From positions 1 to 64,000 of the forward strand of contig JAHAJA010000015.1 in NCBI GenBank assembly GCA_018372435.1: a stretch of 64,000 nucleotides of DNA, written 5' to 3'. Position 1 is the first letter of the stretch, and each line of letters starts with the position of its first letter. Origin of the DNA: Clostridiales bacterium. GTDB taxonomy: Bacteria > Bacillota > Clostridia > Lachnospirales > Lachnospiraceae. Shown here one piece after another: positions 60,671-64,000 of the stretch. Made by a program: the position numbers and the translations under genes. Under the pieces are notes generated by a model that was not told the DNA's origin, searched no databases, and was given only the letters and a program-made list of their open reading frames with translations.

Positions 60671-61114
60671 CTAATCATCAATTTTTTCATGAATATAAGC
60701 AAAAAGTTCTTCAATACCGATATTATCAATCGTATCAACTTTGAAGATTTTCGTTACTCCTGCTTCCTTCAGATTCATCTCTACCTTTGAAATTGCCGCT
60801 TGGTCTTTCACAATATTAATCTTCGTGACAATTCCAATTAACTCTTTCGCAAATGTTCCAGCAAAAGCGGGTGGAATATAATTATCGTAAGCTGTTGGGT
60901 CTGCAATGAGCGCAATTAACTTCGCATCTACAGCTGTATTAATTAAAGCTCGGTAATAATTTCTATTCTCTAGATATTCTCCTGGTGTATCGATTGCATT
61001 ATCATACAATTCAATCGCTTGTGTTTTCTTATACCGTATCTCAAGCTCACTTAGTTTTTGACATAAAGTCGTCTTACCACAACCTGTTCTGCCCATAAAT
61101 ATGATTTTCCCCAC
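60671..61114 (-). CDS. eutP: EutP, GTPase-like ethanolamine utilisation protein
   Basis: A 147-residue P-loop protein: IIFMGRTGCGKTTLCQ (Walker A), DTPGEYLENRNYY (switch/Walker B) and IVTKINIVKD. EutP has been reported as an acetate kinase in Salmonella along with EutQ. Start is GTG with AGGAGG seven bases upstream. It follows eutS in the operon. Confidence 0.93.
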   Translation of the reverse strand: MGKIIFMGRTGCGKTTLCQKLSELEIRYKKTQAIELYDNAIDTPGEYLENRNYYRALINTAVDAKLIALIADPTAYDNYIPPAFAGTFAKELIGIVTKINIVKDQAAISKVEMNLKEAGVTKIFKVDTIDNIGIEELFAYIHEKIDD

Positions 61115-61166
61115 AGCCTTACCTCCTAGTGTAATGTCAAATCTTATACCTATTTATCTGGCATTA

Positions 61167-61532
61167 CTAAGTCCTTGTGACCTTCGTAGGAGTAAAACCA
61201 AGCTGCACCTCTAAAACAGATACAATATCTCTTATTCCAGCTTCAACAGAACTTACATCACCAGTTATTACAAGAGCACCGCTAAATCGATCAATGAAGC
61301 CAAGTTTAATATCCGATGCCTTAGTCGCAACATCCGCAGCAATTATTGCCCCTTCACTAGGTGTTATTGTCATAATTCCTATTGCATTAATCTCTTCTGT
61401 AATTAAGCCCATCTTTTGATAGATCTCTTCTGTAGGATTTGCAATAATATGTGCCAGTGTAATCTGTTTACCTGGTACAAATTCTTGAATAATTCTTTGT
61501 TTTTCCTCAAGTTGTAATGCTATTGTTCTCAC
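61167..61532 (-). CDS. eutS: Microcompartment shell protein EutS
   Basis: A 121-residue BMC protein of the EutS/PduU permuted type, whose bent hexamer may form shell edges. Text: KQRIIQEFVPGKQITLAH at the N-terminus, TITPSEGAIIAADVATKA and FSGALVITGDVSSVEAGI. Start is GTG with a poor binding site; a start a few codons on is possible. It lies 10 bp after eutG. Confidence 0.94.
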   Translation of the reverse strand: MRTIALQLEEKQRIIQEFVPGKQITLAHIIANPTEEIYQKMGLITEEINAIGIMTITPSEGAIIAADVATKASDIKLGFIDRFSGALVITGDVSSVEAGIRDIVSVLEVQLGFTPTKVTRT

Positions 61533-61542
61533 CTACCCGCCA

Positions 61543-62673
61543 TTACCTAATTAGATGAAGAATCTCTAACACGTCAGATACGGTAGTCTTTCTTGGATTA
61601 GTATCCATACATGCATCTGCCAAAGCACCCTCAGCTATACTTTTCTTAGCTTCTAGATATTCCTCTTCTTTGATTCCACATTCTTTTAAGGAACGCGGCA
61701 TCTTCATCTCTCGCTCTAATCGTACAACCTCTGCTATCAATCCCTTAACAAGTGCTCTTGTTGTTGCCCCTTGTATTCCACATAGTTTAGCGATGATTGC
61801 ATATTTCTTAGCTGTTAACGTATAGGTCTTAGGATTGTAGCCCTCCATATTACTGTTGTACTCAATGACATGTGGTAAAAGAATTGCATTCGTTCTTCCA
61901 TGAGGTATATGAAGTTTCCCTCCGATGTTATGCGCGATAGCATGATTAACTCCTAGAGAAGCTTCATTGAATGCCATACCCGCTAAACAAGATGCAGAAT
62001 GCATCTTCTCTTTTGCTTCCATATCATCACTGCTCTTATAAGATCGCAATAAATAATCAAAAACAAGTTTCACTGCTTTCTCTGCTAAAGCATCTGAAAA
62101 ATCAGTAGCGTTAGTTGAAACATACGCTTCTAGTGCATGGGTCAATACATCCATACCCGTATCTGCTACGATTTGACATGGGAGACTCTTTACAAGTTCT
62201 GGTTCTAGTATTGCCACATTTGGTAATAGTTCATTAGATACAAGTGGGTATTTCACACCTTTTTGCTTATCTGTAATTACAGCGAAATTGGTTACTTCTG
62301 ACCCAGTTCCACTTGTAGTTGGAATTGCAATAAATTGCATATCTGGTAGATTTGCTGCTTTTTTTGAAAAGCTCATTATAGCTTTCGCTGCATCTATCGC
62401 TGAACCACCACCAAGGGCAATTACTGCATCTGGTTTATATGCAGTTACTTCACTCACTCCCTCGACAACCAGTTCCATTGGAGGATCAGGTACAATATCG
62501 CTGAATACTTGATAACTTCCACTCGTTAACTTGGACGTTATTCTCTCTATCATTCCTGACTTTACCATAAATGGATCGGTTACAATAAAAACTTTCTTAT
62601 TCGCCAGTGAGGTGATGTATCCAAGTGCATTTTCACCAAACACAATCTTGGTCTTAACTTCAAATGTTTTCAT
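61543..62673 (-). CDS. eutG: Iron-dependent alcohol dehydrogenase EutG
   Basis: A 376-residue group III alcohol dehydrogenase that reduces acetaldehyde to ethanol and regenerates NAD+. Motifs: ALGGGSAIDAAKAIM, IPTTSGTGSEVTNFAVI and the metal histidines in HALEAYVS, NHAIAHNIGG and IPHGRTNA. It is the first gene of the operon; an AGGGTG lies eight bases before the ATG. In enteric loci eutG is in the middle, so the order here is different. Confidence 0.93.
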   Translation of the reverse strand: MKTFEVKTKIVFGENALGYITSLANKKVFIVTDPFMVKSGMIERITSKLTSGSYQVFSDIVPDPPMELVVEGVSEVTAYKPDAVIALGGGSAIDAAKAIMSFSKKAANLPDMQFIAIPTTSGTGSEVTNFAVITDKQKGVKYPLVSNELLPNVAILEPELVKSLPCQIVADTGMDVLTHALEAYVSTNATDFSDALAEKAVKLVFDYLLRSYKSSDDMEAKEKMHSASCLAGMAFNEASLGVNHAIAHNIGGKLHIPHGRTNAILLPHVIEYNSNMEGYNPKTYTLTAKKYAIIAKLCGIQGATTRALVKGLIAEVVRLEREMKMPRSLKECGIKEEEYLEAKKSIAEGALADACMDTNPRKTTVSDVLEILHLIR

Positions 62674-62937
62674 GTGATATCACCCTATCTTCACTTAAGT
62701 CGACGATTTTATCAAACTCATCTTCGACTTTGTTCCATGGTTACTCAGTTAGAATATGTATATTTTTGATAAATATTCTCTACCTGATAAAAAAGCTTAT
62801 CTCATATTTAATTACATAGGTAAAACCTATGTTTTAAATAGATATCATATATTTTACTTATAACCTTTTGTGAACTATAATGAATATATCAGTGCTGACA
62901 AAATAAATTAACGTAAATTAGAGGAGTAAATGAACTT
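62674..62937. promoter_or_regulatory. Divergent promoter region of the eut operon and chromate transporter
   Basis: It contains the palindrome ACATAGGT-aaa-ACCTATGT (62814-62832). A minus-strand TTGTCA...TATAGT (16-bp spacing, near 62880-62910) may start the eut operon with a leader of about 200 nt. On the plus strand TATAAT near 62876-62881 suits the chromate gene. In the leader, AGTCGA and TCGACTT can pair across 24 bases. No B12 box (GCCACTG) or ANTAR double hairpin was seen. Confidence 0.5.
62814..62832. promoter_or_regulatory. 19-bp palindrome upstream of eutG
   Basis: ACATAGGT and ACCTATGT are exact inverted arms around AAA. It lies 141 bp before the eutG start and 106 bp before the chromate gene. 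Likely a protein-binding site; the protein is not known. Confidence 0.55.
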
Positions 62938-63561
62938 ATGAAGAAGGAATCATTGATTTCAGAGGAAATTTTAGAAATTTATAATTACAATAAAACAGAA
63001 CATGTCTTTTGGGACTTATTTAGAACTATGTTCATGCTGAGTGCCTGCACCTTTGGTGGTGGCTTCGTTATTGTTTCATTAATGAAGAAGAAATTCGTAG
63101 AAGAACTTGGCTGGCTTGAGGAAGATGAGATGCTTGATATAACAGCAATGGCGCAATCCTGTCCTGGTCCATTACCGATTAATGCTTCCGTAATTCTAGG
63201 CTACAGAATGAAAGGTATACTTGGTTCTTTAGTGGCAGTCATAGGAACTTCACTACCACCACTTATTATTATTACAGCAATCTCTTATTTTTATGAAGAA
63301 TTTCGTTCAAACAGAGTAATCGCTACTGCACTTCAAGTTATGAGAGCTGGTGTAGCCGCGGTAATCTTTGATGTTGTGTATAACTTAGCCTCTAACATAA
63401 TAAAAACCAAAAACAGATTCTATATTTTATTAATGATTGTTACATTCATTATGAACTACTTCCTTGGCTTTAGCGCAATGCTTATAATCCTAACTTGCCT
63501 ATTCCTTGGCATATGTACTGTATTACTGGATCTTCGAAAGGAGCATAAAGCAAGATGTTAA
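62938..63561 (+). CDS. Chromate transporter, first half (ChrA domain)
   Basis: A 207-residue membrane protein with about five or six hydrophobic segments. The ChrA motif CTFGGGFVIVSLMKKKF with the conserved GG, LDITAMAQSCPGPLPINASVI and TSLPPLIIITAIS are visible. In split ChrA systems two short proteins form one transporter. The next gene overlaps the stop by seven bases. Substrate could be chromate or, in anaerobes, another anion. Divergent from the eut operon. Confidence 0.9.
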   Translation: MKKESLISEEILEIYNYNKTEHVFWDLFRTMFMLSACTFGGGFVIVSLMKKKFVEELGWLEEDEMLDITAMAQSCPGPLPINASVILGYRMKGILGSLVAVIGTSLPPLIIITAISYFYEEFRSNRVIATALQVMRAGVAAVIFDVVYNLASNIIKTKNRFYILLMIVTFIMNYFLGFSAMLIILTCLFLGICTVLLDLRKEHKARC

Positions 63562-64000
63562 TCTTATGTAAATTATTCTTTAGTTTTATAAAAGTAGGAC
63601 TATTTAGTGTTGGTGGTGGTTATGCCGCAATACCATTAATTCAAAATCAAATCGTCGATATACATCACCTTATGACTATGGAGGAATTCGCGGATTTAAT
63701 CACTATCGCCGAAATGACACCAGGTCCTATATCAATTAATTCAGCTACCTTCGTAGGTAATAAACTTGCAGGTATCCCCGGCGCACTTTTATGTACCTTC
63801 GGAGTGGTACTTCCCGCTTTCGTACTTTGTTTACTCCTTGCTTACTTCTATTACAAATACCGTAGCTTTGGTGGAGTTCAAACAATATTAGCAAGTCTTC
63901 GTCCCGCTGTAGTCGCCTTAATCAGCGGTGCTGGAATATCCATTCTAAGTCTAGCATTATTCCAAGCTCAAAAGGCCGATATTGTACTATCAAACTTCCA
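63555..64000 (+). CDS. Chromate transporter, second half (partial, cut by window edge)
   Basis: The reading frame opens with ATG at 63555 and continues to the window end for 148 codons. The protein shows KVGLFSVGGGYAAIPLIQ and ITIAEMTPGPISINSAT, the ChrA signature, then hydrophobic segments. It overlaps the first half by seven bases, so the two are translated together. The rest lies outside the window. Confidence 0.9.
   Translation, partial: MLILCKLFFSFIKVGLFSVGGGYAAIPLIQNQIVDIHHLMTMEEFADLITIAEMTPGPISINSATFVGNKLAGIPGALLCTFGVVLPAFVLCLLLAYFYYKYRSFGGVQTILASLRPAVVALISGAGISILSLALFQAQKADIVLSNF

Noticed and set aside
62674..62937. Cobalamin riboswitch or ANTAR antiterminator before the eut operon
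   Set aside because: No GCCACTG B12 box and no paired hexaloop hairpins could be found by eye.
1..64000. Insertion sequences, prophage or integrase genes
   Set aside because: No transposase, integrase or phage structural gene was seen on either strand; only the long palindromes hint at mobile DNA.

Overview
The window reads as a low-GC, anaerobic Firmicute of the Lachnospiraceae type. Clues are the AT-rich sequence, AGGAGG-type ribosome binding sites, a Firmicutes-style ethanolamine microcompartment operon, an exosortase G locus, BlaI/M56 and LytR-CpsA-Psr proteins, ECF transport and MocR regulators. From memory the gene content is closest to Lachnoclostridium (Clostridium) phytofermentans; the species name is an inference.

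Region 1 (1-730) is the leader and promoter region of a ribosomal RNA operon running left out of the window on the minus strand, with four near-consensus promoters in tandem about 90 bp apart. Region 2 (731-10800, minus strand) is a ten-gene exosortase G (XrtG) locus: two pterin-synthase-like proteins without the catalytic cysteine, the sorted surface protein, XrtG, two family 2 glycosyltransferases, a membrane protein with a degenerate GGDEF domain, a GtrA protein, a large PTPS-related membrane protein and a UDP-GlcNAc 2-epimerase. Together they look like a pathway that makes or attaches an envelope glycan linked to a C-terminally sorted protein; the chemistry is unknown.

Region 3 (10884-23000) holds a CAP-domain secreted protein, a broken YjiH-type gene, a heterodimeric ABC exporter, a YtrA-like GntR/ABC operon with a clear operator, a methyltransferase and a MocR regulator. 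Region 4 (23017-29000) holds D-Ala-D-Ala ligase divergent from a BlaI repressor and an unusual M56 (BlaR1-like) peptidase fused to an LCP phosphotransferase domain, then a TetR/antiporter pair that looks imported. Region 5 (29100-48950) is mixed housekeeping and accessory DNA: ECF S component, recQ, metF, AbgT transporter, a divergent aminotransferase/MocR pair, a U32-like protein pair, tRNA-Leu(CAG), psuK-psuG, an LtaS-type enzyme with a C-terminal IPT-like domain, and an AraC regulator. Several long imperfect palindromes (190-230 bp) lie between genes.

Region 6 (48958-62673, minus strand) is a 15-gene ethanolamine operon in the order eutG-S-P-A-B-C-L-K-E-M-T-D(PduL)-hyp-N-BMC_T-H-Q. Ethanolamine enters, is activated by EutA, split by AdoCbl-dependent EutBC into ammonia and acetaldehyde inside a shell (EutS, L, K, M, N, BMC-T), and is converted to ethanol (EutG) or acetyl-CoA and acetyl-phosphate (EutE, PduL). 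The usual EutV/EutW regulators are not in their common place between eutP and eutA. Region 7 (62938-64000) is a split chromate transporter, its second half cut by the window edge.
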